From Rhodamnia argentea (taxonomy: Eukaryota; Streptophyta; Magnoliopsida; Myrtales; Myrtaceae), in contig NC_063150.1 of the NCBI RefSeq assembly GCF_020921035.1, positions 27,575,826-27,639,825 of the forward strand: 64,000 nucleotides of DNA, read 5' to 3'. Positions within the stretch are counted from its first letter, which is position 1, and each line of letters begins with the position of its first letter. A model generated the notes under the pieces. The model was not told the origin of the DNA, did not search any database, and was given only the letters and a program-made list of their open reading frames with translations. Position numbers and translations under genes: made by a program. Below are positions 1 through 13,039 of the stretch, in pieces.

Positions 1-895
1 GTCGCAAGCTTGAAATCTCCTTCGTTCCATGAGCTTGATATAGAACTAGAGCTGCCATCGTCTAGCTCGACGGAATTCGAGTGACCATGGCCACGAGCTT
101 TTGCAGAAGCTCCAGCTATACATCTCCTTCACTCCACGAGCTCAATGAAGCTCGAGCAACCATGGTCGAGCTTGACAAGAAGCGCGAGTGGCCTTGGATG
201 TGAGCTTGAAGGAGCCCCAGCCGACACCAAGGAGGACAGCGAAGAAGAAGGATAATTCAAACAAGGTTATAGTTTGGGAAGACACGACATATCTTTTGAG
301 CATTGATTCATACTTGATTTAATTATAATAGCCATATTGGAGGGGGAAAATAATAAAAAAATCACATTGGCGTTTTTTGTTAAGCTTGCAAATTAGACAG
401 AATTCAAATGGACTTGATTACACTTTCTTAAACATTTTGAAACTTATTATACTTTTACGATAAGTTCTACGACAACTCATGGTGTTAACCTGATTAAGCG
501 ACTTTCATAGCTTTATGAAACACAAAACCCTAACTTCACTAATAGATCAATTTGGCAAGAATTTCTCCTTCTCTACATGGCCCGCTTCCTTAATTCAACG
601 TGCACCTTATGTCCACATTCAGGCGAGGAGAAATTTTGTGCATCAAATACATCACGTGATAGTGACATACCGAGAAGCCAGCCCCACGATACTTCTTAGA
701 ATTCAAACATGATCTTGGTTGAGACGCATATAGTGCGTTTTAAGATCTAATGAAAATTTGGTCAAAAGACATTATCATCACATGATGAATCCGTTATGTT
801 ATCCTAAAATGTGTAATTGATACTTTCTTGTCATAGAATTTAAAACACTTTAAGAACTTAGCTTTGCATTTTAATCCATGAAAGCACAAACTTGC
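1..895. other. Upstream region of the FPF1-like gene, no gene seen
   Basis: Bases 1-245 are rich in repeated GAGCT and CGAGCT words and have GC content well above the AT-rich DNA that follows. This resembles the GC-rich cores found inside fold-back elements elsewhere in the window. From about 250 to 895 the sequence is AT-rich. I found no open frame that resembles a protein family. Confidence 0.5.
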
Positions 896-896
896 C

Positions 897-906
897 TTTA
901 TATATA
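897..906 (+). promoter_or_regulatory. TATA box of the FPF1-like gene
   Basis: The sequence reads TTTATATATA and lies about 125 bases before the start codon. A start of transcription near 930 would give a leader of roughly 95 bases. Position and sequence are typical of a plant TATA promoter; no experiment is implied. Confidence 0.6.
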
Positions 907-1025
907 CCCTCTTATAGGCTCAACATCACCATACTACCTCATCCTTAAAGCTCAACTACCGCATTTCTCATCATTCTCTCCTACACCCTCCCCAACAAAA
1001 TTCAGCTTTAGATCTCTCGTCAGCA

Positions 1026-1352
1026 ATGTCTGGCGTTTGGATCTTCAAGAACGGCGTTGTCCGCTTGGTCGAGAACCCCGGCGCCAATCCTTCGTCGGGC
1101 TCGAACTCGAGGCGCAAAGTGTTGGTTCACTCACCATCGAATGAAGTGATAACATCGTATGCTGATCTTGAGAGGAAGCTGGTTCCGCTCGGGTGGGAAA
1201 GGTACTACAATGATCCAGATCTCCTTCAATTCCACAAGAGTGCCACGGTTCATTTGATATCCCTTCCCAAGGACTTCAACAAGTTCAAGTCCGTGCACAT
1301 GTACGACATCGTCGTGAAGAACCGCAACATCTTCGAAGTTAGGGATGCATGA
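1026..1352 (+). CDS. FPF1: Flowering-promoting factor 1-like protein
   Basis: This is a single-exon gene for a 108-residue protein of the FPF1 family, small plant proteins tied to the timing of flowering and to gibberellin responses. The protein opens with [19 protein letters not shown], the family hallmark. It continues through the conserved [20 protein letters not shown] segment and ends near the conserved stretch [16 protein letters not shown]. Length and lack of introns match the family. The ATG at 1026 is chosen because the hallmark begins there and a TATA box lies at 897-906. No signal peptide or membrane segment is visible. The biochemical activity of the family is not known to me. Which paralog it is (FPF1 or an FPF1-like protein) cannot be settled from this window. 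Confidence 0.93.
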   Translation: MSGVWIFKNGVVRLVENPGANPSSGSNSRRKVLVHSPSNEVITSYADLERKLVPLGWERYYNDPDLLQFHKSATVHLISLPKDFNKFKSVHMYDIVVKNRNIFEVRDA

Positions 1353-3520
1353 TCTTTATCACATAGATGACGTTGCTCCGTCGTGTGAGTTTATCTTAGC
1401 ATTTTTATGACTGAATGAATGAAGCTCAGGTGGATTTATGTACGAGAGATTTACAGGACCTGGTTAACAAAATGAAGTGTCAGTTTGTAAATTAAGTGCG
1501 TCCCAAATGGTTAATGTTATGCTTTTCGAGTATCTTCTGTGGATGAACATGGGATTTTCATGCATGCCTCAAACATTGTACCAACGAAACGTTCTTCATG
1601 GTAGATTATTTTCTGGACCTTTGCATTTATGGCAAAACCAAATCAAATGGTTGACAAAATCAGGAATTCATGAGACGAAACCAAACTCCAGTGGATGAAA
1701 TTCGAAGCCTATCATTTCTTGACTTATGCGCACCGCGGCATGGACAAGGCTCACTCATCTCGTCGAGCTTAGATTATGGAAACATATGTCAGATCTCCAA
1801 TGCACGAATTTTCTAAGTGAGAGTGCGGTCCATCGCGATTAAATTTGAAGGAGTCACTCTCATTTTGATCAGATTTTATGTGTTGTCCCCTGTTACTTTG
1901 TTCAGGTTTGGCCTACACATTGCAAGTCATGCCATTATGCCTAAGTGGCCGATCCCTATATCTTAAGAGTACACCATGTTTCTTCTGATCCCGAAAACTT
2001 ACCAACCTTTTAGGGTTTACGATGGGGGTTTATACGAGCGGAGCTCAGAGCTTTATCATCTGAATATAGCAACAAGCCTTTTTTGTTGATTTATCTTTGA
2101 GAAGTAATCTTGGAGTTGTGTTTTTCCAGAGTCTCATACCCTAAAAAAAATCCTAACTCTAGCTTCAGTCCCACTTTTATCCTAAAATTTGTTTTGTCTC
2201 ATGAGACACTTCTAATTTTAGGTCCAATCTCAAGCTTACCTCAAACTTTTTTTTTTTGTCTCATAAAATCCCACAAACTTTTATTTGATTCTTGCATCTT
2301 CATTAACCCTTTATTCAAAATCGTCCTTAGTCGATATGATAGAATTTGGACTTGACCTATTTGGGATTTTTTTTTTCCAGAGTATTAAGTTGTTTTTTCA
2401 CACTATGTATATATCTATTCTTAACTTAACACATTATTACAACTTCATACTCAAAACAATGAAATCATAATTTCAAGGTATAAGAGCTTCAAGGTTGAGT
2501 CTTGGGATTTGACGACGGACCTAAAAAGCGATCTACAGACGTTTTGCGCCCAATTATTCCCGATAACGCTTGCATCCTCTGTATTATGCCCAATCATTCC
2601 GGATAATGCTTGCATTCTCTGTATTAAGTTCTTAGCATTAGATTGGAAATAAGTTTCTGTCTAAATCCGACAGTGCAGACCTAATCTATAAGCGTGTGTG
2701 AAACCTCTTCCTCTTCGAATCCAGACATGATACGTGAAATACCTTCCTAAAGAGAGGGAGTTCAATCTGTGCACGCCTTGTGGTGCATCTTATGTGCATC
2801 ACCAAGCTCAGATTCTTCAACAAGAGGGTTTGAAAAATTGATTTCTTCCCTTTTCCGGATGCCACTTTCATTGAAAAGCATTGCATGCATGCGTGGAAGT
2901 TGCCGTAAAAAACCCTTTTCCTTCTGTCTGGCTCCTCTTTTGAATCTCGCGTTCGTCGTCGTCGCCTGCCTAAATTTTCATGGGGCTCGAGAGGAGAAAT
3001 TCATCTCCACACTCTGACGTTGTTTGGCATTAAAAATGCTCACGCCTTTCGATTGTCTGTGTTGCGGTCCATTGAGTTTGGCAAACCATGACTTTCTCAT
3101 GCTTATGAGCTCAAAAGAAGAAGGGCCCTCACTGCAAATGATTGATTGCTTCTGGTTCAGCATGTTGCAAAGTCTTTTCGTATATAGTTGTATATTGTGG
3201 AGGAGTCCATAAATCATCACCAATTTGGGGAGCAATTGTGGAAGAATGAGTTGGAAAAGAAAGTTTGTTGGAACTTGAAGCACGTGATCGAGATGACCGT
3301 TTTGCTATGAGTTATACGTGCGAGGAATGTTAGAGAAGTCATGTATCGAAAGTTTTATTCATGTGAATAAGATAACGAGAAATGATGGAGTGACAGTTTG
3401 TATTCTGCAAAGGTAGTTACTAGTAAGTGCCCGTTCTCATTACAAATTTCTTCAAAGACACATGGAAACTTGTTTGTCCGGTTTCCACTATTAAGTTCTA
3501 GGGGCCATGCTCAATTGATA
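1353..3520. other. Intergenic: FPF1 3' region and repeat debris
   Basis: The first ~300 bases are probably the 3' untranslated region of the FPF1-like gene. Around 2120-2470 lies one arm-like stretch with repeated 'taaa..ttttgtctcat' words, similar to the fold-back element at 54386-55854. Short open frames at 2769-3017 and on the opposite strand at 2978-3283 do not resemble any family I know. No gene is supported here. Confidence 0.5.
2548..2626. repeat. 40-bp tandem duplication
   Basis: Two adjacent copies of a 40-base unit start at 2548 and 2588 with GCCCAATTATTCCCGATAA and GCCCAATCATTCCGGATAA. They differ at only a few bases. No function is apparent. Confidence 0.75.
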
Positions 3521-4693
3521 GAAATAGGGCTTGTTTGGCAATGATTCTGATTTTCTGATTCTTGTTCCCAAAAATAGAAAAAGATGAGAAATATGTTTGG
3601 TAATGTAAATAGTTTTGATTCTCAAATTCTCTGATTCTATTTTTGGAAAATGATTAGAAGCAAAAACAAGAATAAAAAGAAAGTTGATTCTCTATTCCAA
3701 AATCACTTTTGAGAAACAAGACCATCAAATCGCCTTGCCATTGACTATTGCTGGTTGCCATCTCTGGTCGCCGGAGAAAAAGGAAAATAAAATAGAAAAT
3801 AAAAATAAAATAAAAAATATGTTTAAAAAATATTTAATATTTTTTTTAAAAATAATTAAAAATTTTTTAAAATAAAAATGAAAAAAATTAAAAAAATTCA
3901 ATAGATTTGTATTGAATGAAAGCTTTTAACAATATTATTTTTATTAAAAATTATAAGAAATAAATATTCTATAATTTGTTTAAATATGGAAGTGTTTAAA
4001 TAATATGGGTCGGGTCGGGTCGCGGTGTGGGTTGTTAGATTTGATATGCATGAAAATAGTTCAAAATGGGTTAAATGGTCAATATGAGTAGAACCATATT
4101 CGATTCGACCCAATCTACCCATTTGATACCTCTACTTGTCGTTCAATTCCACGACTTTGTAATTCCAATTTTGTAATATTATTTTTTAAATAGTTGGCAA
4201 CATTTATATTCATCGTAGCAAGCAATTTAAGTGCAAACTTCATGGAGTGGTACCATTGAGCTTATGTTCAATCCGTCTCTACTTGATCAGCATCATCATG
4301 GAGCAATCTAGGGGTTATTAAAAAAATCTTTCATAAGCTAATTTAAGTGCAAATTCGTGACAAAAATTTAAGTGCAAATTGCCCATTGAGATTAAGTTCT
4401 TTTTTAAGGATCTTGCATAGTCTTCATGCGACACAAAATAAATAGACTAATTATGAATTATACATGATCTATGTTCATTTTATTAATGATACTATATAGA
4501 TTGACTTTATAATGACAAGATATAATTATTTGACTTAAATGAAAAAATTGGGAACAAAAATTGTTTCAAGGGAACAAAAATTTTGTGCAGTTACTAAACG
4601 CATTTCTGTTCTAGGAACATAAATTTTGTGCAATTACTAAACGCTTTTCTTGATTCTCTAAAACTTACTCGGGAAACATAATAAGAAAAAATT
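3521..4693. mobile_element. Degenerate nested repeats with 'GTTTGGCAATGATT' ends
   Basis: The left side reads CTTGTTTGGCAATGATTCTG with repeated 'gattctgattttctgattct' words. The right side, near 4590-4680, reads 'gcaattactaaacgcttttct', a rough inverted counterpart. Inside, bases near 4120-4135 (TTTGATACCTCTA) match one end of a hAT-type element. The stretch is best read as fragments of several non-autonomous DNA elements. Exact borders are not resolved. Confidence 0.4.
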
Positions 4694-5961
4694 GAGAAAG
4701 ATTGTCAAAAAAAGTCATAAACCTATTGCATTTTTGCCAATTTAGTCATGAATCTTTTCATTTTGCCAATTTAGTCCTAAACCTTTTGTATTCATGCCAA
4801 TTTAGTCATAAACTTTTTTTTTTGTGCTAGTTCAGTCTAACCTTTTATATTTGTGCCAGTTCGGTCCATATGGCCAATTTTGACCATTTGGTGCTAACGT
4901 GGACCTGGTTGAGGCTAATATGGCAATTTTTAGTAATATTTTAATATTTTTTATTTTCATTTTTCTGTTCATCTTCTTCCTCCTTTTCCTTTCTTTCTTG
5001 TTCTTTTTACTGTTCATCTTCTTATGCCTTCTTCCACGAGCAAAAGAGAAGAAAGAAAAGCTTACTTTTAATGTGCTCTTCGAAGCAAGTTCAAAGAACG
5101 AAGTCAATCTTGCCTAGACCCATCACCGGATCTCACTTAGTCTTGCTCTAAGCTGGCACAACTCATCAATTTCCCCAACCCGACGCAACCTCAAAGCTCT
5201 CGTTCTCACAAGAATTCCGACGGGGACAGATGCTAAGTCCGCAACTTTACGCAATCATTCCACTAACGCATTAGGATTTGTTTCTTTGGAGGGTAATGTT
5301 TGTCCAGCAATGAGTTGCATGGATCTAATCTTAAAAACAAAAACACGACTTTCAATCTCAGATTCGTTTGACCCAAAAAAAAAAATCTCGGATTCGTTAT
5401 CTCCCTCGCTGGACGAGGCCGAGCCACCCATGGTTGGGCGAGGCTCGGCCAAACCAGATTTGGGCTAGACCAGAAGAAACCCTTGCCTAAACCAAAAAAA
5501 AAAAAAAAAATCAACGGTTAAAACATGAACTACGAGCGAGGTTCCGCAACTATCTACACCTGCATAGGGGATCACAAGTCCAGCAGTGACCGACATTGCC
5601 GAATCAGCTTTAGTTTTACGTTTCAGCGAAAGGGAAAATGCAACTTGAGTAAGAAGGATGTACAAGAATGATGCTTGGCTGGGGGAGGTCGGCCTCAACC
5701 CGATTTGGCTCGGTTGAGCCTCGCCTAGCCATGGGGTGGGTCGGCCTCACCATGCCGACTTTGTCCATCCGACCAAAATTGGCTGGATAGAATGAATTTG
5801 CACAAATACAAAAGATTTAAAACTAAATTAGCTTAAAAAAAAAAGATTTAGGATTGCATTAGCACAAATGCAAAAGGTTTAAAAATAAATGAGCAAGATA
5901 AAAGGTTTGGGACTAAATTACCAAAGTGCAATAGGGTTTAGAACTTTTTTGACAAATTTTC
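4694..5961. mobile_element. Fold-back DNA element, MULE-like, member A
   Basis: The left arm begins GAGAAAGATTGTCAAAAAAAG. The right arm, read on the other strand, begins GAAAATTTGTCAAAAAAGTT. Both arms hold repeated ~30-bp units of the type 'gccaatttagtcctaaacctttt'. The flanks AGAAAAAATT (4684-4693) and ACAAAATATT (5962-5971) agree at 8 of 10 bases, a possible 10-bp target duplication, though low in complexity. The interior is GC-rich (near 5400-5470 and 5690-5760) and codes for nothing I recognise. It is presumably non-autonomous. Confidence 0.65.
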
Positions 5962-8900
5962 ACAAAATATTAATTCTAAATAAAATTGATTTTTGGAATA
6001 AAAAATCATTGCCAAACATAGCATTCGGGATTTCTAGTGATGATTGATGGATGGATAGAATCTGGATTGGCCATATCCTACCTTATTTGGTGAACTACGA
6101 TTTAAAGTCGGATATTCTCATTTATCTGCATTTAACGTTATCATATAAATGACTATATGCCCTATGTGATGCTATGAATATTCGATCTTATTACTATAAA
6201 AATAATGTTCTCATACAAAAAGAAAACTTGAAATGTACACTTTATTAGATTTTCAAACCTCTTTACAAAAATAAAATAAAATGAAAATAGAAACAATAAG
6301 ACAGAAGTTAGCTTTATATGACGGATAGAAATCCATCCACCTATTCTACCCTCCTAGGATTTTTATCCGGTTATATCCTATATCCGACATTATACTATCA
6401 CCTACCAAACACGGATGATAAAACTACCTTCGTTTTATCGACACCAAAACGCCTTAATGTACTACTCTAGCTACAACTTCCTCTTATTTGCTCTTTTTTT
6501 TTTTTGTGCTATAAACCTTTTCTTTTAGTAGTAATTAGGTTTGTCAAATGGGTGGATCGGGTTTGGTTTGTGTTTGGTCAAATGTGGTCTGACCCAAATT
6601 AACCTATTTAACCCGTATTTATCCATTTTTATGTAATACAATTTTAGCGACCCAAACTTGAGTAGATCTTTGCTAATAAGATACATCCATATCCATACCA
6701 AAACATTTAACCTACTTTAACCTTTTCATAAGAATTTGTTACTGGATAGATTTTTTTATCAAACTAAATAAAATTTATAAAGGAAAAACATTAAAAAAAC
6801 CTAAAGATTGAAATGCACAGAACCAATTTTAAAGAATAAATTATCTATCCTATGTGACATGACAGCTTTAACATGGATAATTTTTATTATTTTTTATTTT
6901 TAATTTAATTTTTTCTCTTTCTTTCTTCTATTCTTTTTCTTCGAAGTCCAGCGAGGGCTGCGATCCTCCCCATTGCCGGTAAGGGCTTCGCGGCCATCAC
7001 TTGATTCGGCCAAGAGCCGAGACCCTCGATTGTGCTTGGCAAGGGCTTCTCGGGCAAGGATCGGCTAGCCTTTGCTTGTGACAAGCAAGAGTCGACCGAT
7101 GACTTTCGTTGGACTTCATGGGAAAAAAAAAAAAAAACAGGAACAGAGAGAAAGAAAAATAAAAAATAAAAAAATTAAAAAAATCAACTACTACTAGAAG
7201 ACGAGTGAAAAAGTTCTTTACTATTCATATGGGTTTGAAAATGGTTAAATATCAATCCATTTAAAATCCATTAAATTATTAGGCAATCCATTTATGCCCC
7301 GTAAAATATGCATACTAGACCCACTTTGCCATCTTAGTAAATAATCTTTCTGGAAATATCTGTTATCATTTTTTACCTTAAAGCCTATCTACAATCTTGT
7401 TATATAGTGATAGGCATAAATAATTTATAAGTAGTGTTTTCATTCTTTAAGTTATTTAGAATTTTCTGAGATTAGTTTTTTTTTAAAGAAATTTCTGACA
7501 CAACATGAAAACACACTAAATTTTGCGATGAGCATTAATGCAAGCATGTTCTTTTTTAACCCACTGGCCCAACTCAATGAAATTTTATGAAGTACTCCAA
7601 TAGATCATATGATTTTTGTACTTGGAGACCTTTTCGAAATTGAATATTTTCTCAAACAAGTCAAAAATAATGGATTCACTACTTAGAGTGACCCGCATGC
7701 ACTATTTAATAAGGTGAAATGAAAATTTTCGAATTGCGACTCATTATTTACTAGATAATTGAGATGCTCCGTTCTAATTGATCATTCAGACTATGGCTTA
7801 CAGTAAGCATGCTTGATTGGCCTATTTAATTGTGAAATTAACTTAATACAATGTGGAACCGTGAACAAGAACGCTTTTCACAAGCTTTGAGGGAAATAAG
7901 ATGTACATCCTTGCGAATTAGTATGGTACTATCTTCTTCTATACATTACAAAGAAAGTGCTGTAGAACACATTTGATTTCGGAATAAAAACGATCTTCTG
8001 AAAATGGCAGTTGAATATCCCATGGATTTTTTTTTTTGCTTGAATAATGTCCTTGGATTTATTTCTTTAAATGTAACAAACCATATCTAATCCACGTTTA
8101 GTTGCCCATCTTCCAAAAATCGCAAAAATGTTGTCAGCGTTGCACACCGTCACTAGTGTATAGTAATCGTACCGTCTGGTCTTACTAGCAAGGCAAGGCT
8201 ATTAATTAATATATTATATTTAACCCATAACGCATTTGTTTAAATTTTTGAGAGATGGGTCCACCCGAATATTAACTCGGACTTAGGCTTTCTCTCGATG
8301 ATCTCCCTAGCGAGCTCTTAACATCAGGACACGCTAATTAAAAGTTGGTGAGTGGCTCAAATGGGTGCTGGTAGCCTAAAATTAGTTGGTAATTCAATCT
8401 GATAAAAGTTTGTAATTCACTCTACTTTAGGTTGGTAATTTCACACAAAAGTCAGTAAATTTGAAAAGTTCATAAGTTATGCAAATAAATTTGGTGAGTT
8501 AGTAAAGAAAATGGTAATTTGCAATGTATAAAAAAATGCTGGTAATTTCATGAAATTATTGATGAGTTACCAAAAGATTACCTTGAAAAAAGTCACAAAT
8601 TCAACACCAAAATGAAGTTCCAATTTCATCCCTTGCGATTACCTGACACAGAACTTTAATTCACTAAATCTCAACAACAACGAATGTAATGGCTTAGGTG
8701 CATATAACACTTCTCTGTTCCAGAAGTCATTCTGGCAAGAAGTGAATTTTTCACTTCGCTTTTAGCAAAATTAGTTTTTCTATTTCTACTTTATAAGTTG
8801 ATTTCGATAGAGAAATGCGTTTGATAATCGAAACAAATTTTTTTTCCCACCGGCGGCTGGCGGTGGTCGGCTGATCAAGAAGTTTCTAAGGTGGAGAAGT

Positions 8901-9431
8901 AAAAAATTACTTCTCAAAGTTGGCCAAAATCTTGCCGAGTTAAAAATCTTGCGGAGTCAATTTTTTACCAAACGGATTCTACTTGGCAAAGTTTTTACAA
9001 ACGGATTTCCCCGCCAGATTACTATCAAAAAAGTTTACATAGCACCTTAGTCTAATCGTGCGGACCTCATACCCCGGAAGTACTGTAACGATATCGACTC
9101 GTGAACATTGACGGCTCATGTCTCGACTCACTCGGGACGCCACCTAAGAACAACGGGCAATCACCCGACTTGTCAATCGGTCAAACGATTTATATCTATC
9201 TCCAGAAGCATGCTCTTTGAAAAATCAATTTACCCTATGAACAAGAACAGATTACAACAATCAGGATATCCGTCTAGGTACAAGCACTCGTACGCGTGAG
9301 CGAGCGAGCACGCAAGGAGTGAAATTTTGACGACGCCAGAACTCTCGAGCCGACTAGAAGAGAATGAGAAAGTTTGTCGATTCATGGACGTCGCGTGACT
9401 AGACCATAATCAAGTTCGTGCATGAACGTGA
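5962..9431. other. Long AT-rich intergenic stretch, repeat fragments only
   Basis: Apart from the hAT-like element listed separately, I see a run of diverged 'ggtaattc/agttggtaa' words at 8345-8590 and a GC-rich spot at 8845-8880. A degenerate inverted pair lies near 8710-9010 ('gaagtgaatttttcacttc' and its surroundings). The last few hundred bases before 9432 should hold the 3' untranslated region of the VAMP gene. No gene is supported. Confidence 0.5.
6535..7345. mobile_element. hAT-like non-autonomous element (probable)
   Basis: The left end reads TTAGGTTTGTCAAATGGGTG. The right end, read on the other strand, contains TAAGATGGCAAAGTGGGTC. These resemble the TAGAGGTGNCAAANGGG ends of the better preserved hAT-type elements at 12673 and 38146. 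A GC-rich core lies at 6945-7110. No target duplication was found, so the borders are approximate. Confidence 0.4.
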
Positions 9432-10995
9432 CTAGTTGCTGCAATCGAACCCTTTGCATATAGAGAGCCAGATTATCAGCACGAGAAGCAGCACGATCCC
9501 AAACACGGCCAGCTTGATCTTCATGTTCTGATACCACATCTTCCGCCGGATCTCTCCCCCTCGTGTCTTGAATTTCTGAGCCTGCGTTGGAGGGAAACGA
9601 GCGCATTTATACCTAAGAGACTCGAGAAACACGTAAAAGCCGATTCGCGTTACGACAAGCGCGCCGTTTCTCGATTGCCGGTAACTTTACCTCTTCGTGG
9701 AGATTCTCTGCTTTGTCCTCTAGAATTGTGAGTTTTACCCCCCTATCCATTGCCTGAAGAACACAATTAGCAGATGATACTGTGTGAATCATTGTCCCCA
9801 GTAACAATCCTTTGCAATTCTCATCAAACGATTCTACACTAAGCAAAATTTTGGAAAGCTACACTACATGGTAGGATGGAACGACCATGGCACGAAAACG
9901 AGTGGAGATTACGGCTTTCTCAAGTACTGCCCGGAGAATTGGTGATGATTCCAGGTCCACAAAAGATTGCGAAAATACGAGCATCATCGGACACATGTTG
10001 CAAGCTTAGCTAATGTACCTGGTCGATGTTATTCAGCATTACGTTCTTGACTTGTGCAACTTGAGCCTTCACTTTCATCATCTGATCAATCTCCTCGGCA
10101 TGGTCCATGGTGTCCTTCATCTGCTCCTTCATTACAGGCCTGCAGATTCATGTAATCATTACTTTTTCCGTTCAACTCTTCCGTGTTCTGTTATATGCTA
10201 TACATTGACAAATTGCAATGTGAACAAAGATAGTTCTTGATGCCGGCCGTACCCGAACTCCCTACTGAGACTTTTGGCGACAGCGGTATCCGCTTTCCCG
10301 CCTCCATATCTTTTCTTGAATTCCTCTTTTAGACGCTCCAAAAACGCAATCGGGATTTGCTTGCCCGCAGATTCAGTAGCGACGACGCAGTAAGCTGCAA
10401 ATACATATTTTGGAAAAATAGCAGGATTAGGAGATCCTAAAGTCTGCGAATCTGATATATGTTCGAGACCTTCGACACCGACACCATTTCAAAGTTGTAC
10501 ATGCGATGAATTGTTCTAACATAGTGTCCCGTGAAAGTTCTTTATCAGGCATCCGAAGTTAAGATGGACCCGCCGTTAACTACTATAATCTCCACGACAT
10601 AAAATGGACATAAACAACATGTTTAGCATTCTCTCTAATCAGCTAACCCATCACATGTTAGCTAAACATCTTCACAAGGACTCCAACAACATCAAGCAAG
10701 GGAAGAACAAAATAACTAACACAGCACCCACTCGATGAGCCAAGTCGCCAGCGAAACGAGAACTGAAACAAAGATAAAACGTTTGCACTTAATTACCATA
10801 GCCGTCCGCGACCAGGAAATTGAAAGTGTGCCGGTTGCAAGTGTAGGTGAACCTGCTGCTCCCGGAGGGGAGTCGCTGGAGGCACTCGGTGGCGATGTCC
10901 GGGAAGTTGCCGGCAAACTGCGTGTACTCGGCCAGCACCACCGTGCCCCGCGCCACAAAGCTGTATATCAGCGATCCCTCTTGTGGCCGACTCAT
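9432..10995 (-). CDS. VAMP724: R-SNARE of the VAMP72 group (VAMP724-like)
   Basis: Five coding exons: 10995-10797, 10394-10253, 10139-10019, 9753-9691 and 9581-9432. Together they give 224 residues. An N-terminal longin domain covers about residues 1-115 ([20 protein letters not shown]). An R-SNARE coiled coil follows at about 130-190, with the zero-layer arginine in AMDRG (about R158). A C-terminal membrane anchor lies at about 200-217 with a short lumenal tail, FDCSN. Proteins of this group drive vesicle fusion in the late secretory and endocytic route. The words GPVMKE, DHAEEI and WYQNMKIKL favour VAMP724 over VAMP721/722; that choice comes from memory of the family. All splice sites are GT-AG and phases agree. 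The start is the only ATG before the longin domain. Confidence 0.9.
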
Positions 10996-11534
10996 TTCGA
11001 TCGTTGTCGCGTTTTCACCGAGAGAGAGACGTATATTGAAACAAAATCAAAGGGTGCTCGAAGTCATGTTATGCTTTTTCATATTTGTCTGCATGGGTCT
11101 GGCGTGTGGCGTGGCGAAGGTGCTTAGCGTCGAAGGAAGCGTTGGTGGGGGATTTGTTTAAGCGAGTCTTTCAAGTCTTGGGTATGGCATTGTACGAGTA
11201 AAACAGCGCGTCTTCTAGTTGGTTTTGTTGCTGAATGCTGACTTTGGACTTGGTATTTTCTTGCATTTCTTCTCCGAAGGTTCATGTTCAAGTTGGACCT
11301 GGTCAGAGACCAAGTTCACACTTTGCGTACAATATATAAATAAGCAAGTCAAAAGTTAAGATAATGGTTCTTTTTGGTATTATAATCAACTTTTGAACGC
11401 GTTGAGCAACGGAGTTATTAGGTGGAAGTCACGGGTTTACTTGAGATGGAACCTTTCCACTTTGGCGGCATTAGCTTGATACATGATGTGCTGCTATGAA
11501 TTACAACGAGCTGAAGATTAAAAAAATAAAGAAG
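10996..11534. other. Upstream region of the VAMP gene
   Basis: This stretch should hold the leader and promoter of the VAMP gene on the minus strand. I see no clear TATA box and no other gene. Confidence 0.4.
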
Positions 11535-12185
11535 GGGGAAACAAAGTCCTAAACATATTATACGATGGTTAATTCAGTTTCAATCTTTTCGATTTTGCCG
11601 CCAATTGAGTCCCGCATCTTTTGACAATTTACTAATATAGTCCTTTCGGTCAGTTTTTATTGGAGATTGCTGATGTGGACGCTATATGTCTTGTGTTGTG
11701 TGGTTGAAATGATTGGAATTATTGCGAATAATTTTTACAACTTATTCAATTTTTTCTTAAATTTCTTTTTCTCCTTTTTTTTTTTCCTTATTTTCCTCCG
11801 CCGATCCCCGGTCTCGGTGATGACCTGCGGAGGTCGACCACCACATGTGAGGGCGTTGTGGCCCTCGCTTAGAGTTGGCGAAGGCCGCGTCACACTCACT
11901 TGTGGCTGGCGGCCATCGTCGAGGCCGTGAAACAGCGGAGTAAAATAGGAAAAAGAAAAAAGGGAAAGGAGAGATATGGAAAAGAGAGTTGAAAAAGGGA
12001 AAATATATATATATATATATATTTTTTTTTGGAAATAATTTGTTTACGTAACGGTTGGCGTCCACGCTAGCGATTTTCAGTCAAAATTGATCGGGATTAC
12101 TATATTAGCAAATCATAAAAAATGCTTAAGATTAAATTGATCAAATTAAAAAGTTTAAAACTGAAATGAGTATGATATTGGGATT
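11535..12185. mobile_element. Fold-back DNA element, MULE-like, member B
   Basis: The left arm (11535-11690) has repeated 'aattcagtttcaatctttt' and 'caattgagtcccgcatctttt' units and ends in a 'gctgatgtggacg' motif. The right arm (12050-12185) has the reverse complements, starting from 'cgtccacgctagcgattttcagtcaaaattga'-type sequence. The core at 11805-11935 is GC-rich and repeats GAGGGC-type words. A short TA run lies at 12003-12022. No clean target duplication was found. Confidence 0.55.
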
Positions 12186-12672
12186 AGAGTAACTCTTGGT
12201 TCATAAATTTGGTTTCAATGGATCTAAAATTATAGAGTTAATCTTTCGAAATTGGACGTGGTGGGCTCCATGTGGTTTTTTCTCGTTCCTTGATGGATGC
12301 TTTGGGTTGGTCGTGGCCCCACCTTTTGCTCTATGTCTCATTAAGAAAAAAAAAAAAAAAAGGTACAATAAAGAAGGTTACGAGTACGGATTTTTCACAT
12401 GCAACCCGATATCTACTTCGAGTACTAGTATTTGAAGAAACGTTGGGATTGAGCCCGAAATGGGCCCTATAATAATTAGAATCGACAAGCCGAAGCATTC
12501 AATTCTGCCCGGATGAAGACATATCGAAATTGAAAGGACACAAAAGAAAACCCACTTCGTATGTCAATTGAAATTAGGATTCGTATCCTGGGCAGCCTGG
12601 GCAAGGGTCTTATTTGAGCAGTACATGATATTATTAGGACATTGAAAAGCGACCTAACTTGTTCATTGCGTG
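12186..12672. other. Intergenic, no gene seen
   Basis: This is an AT-rich stretch with a poly-A run near 12346-12361. No coding or structural signal was recognised. Confidence 0.4.
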
Positions 12673-13039
12673 TAGAGGTGTCAAACGGGTTGGGGTAAGG
12701 TTGAGTCTAATATGATCTTACCCATATTGATTCGTTTAATTCGTTTTGACTAATTTTCATGCTATACAAATCTAGTGACTCACATCCAACACGACTCATC
12801 TCCGATATATATTGTTAAGACATTTCAATATTAAAATCCAATTTAAAAAAAAATTGTACATTTTTAAAGATATAGATATTTTGCCTAAACTTTTTTTTTT
12901 TTTAGTTTTCTTAGCTAACCCATTTAGAACTCATTAAGTTTCTAAATAACCAATTTATGATCCACTTTTAAAATTTGAGGAACTCATTTATAAGCCATTA
13001 CCACGAAATATGAATTCTAAAACCATTTTGCCACCTCTA
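12673..13039. mobile_element. hAT-type MITE
   Basis: The left end is TAGAGGTGTCAAACGGG. The right end on the other strand is TAGAGGTGGCAAAATGG. The flanking eight bases are ATTGCGTG and GTTGCGTA, which share the core TTGCGT; this fits a slightly decayed 8-bp target duplication typical of hAT elements. At 367 bp with no coding sequence it is non-autonomous. Confidence 0.7.
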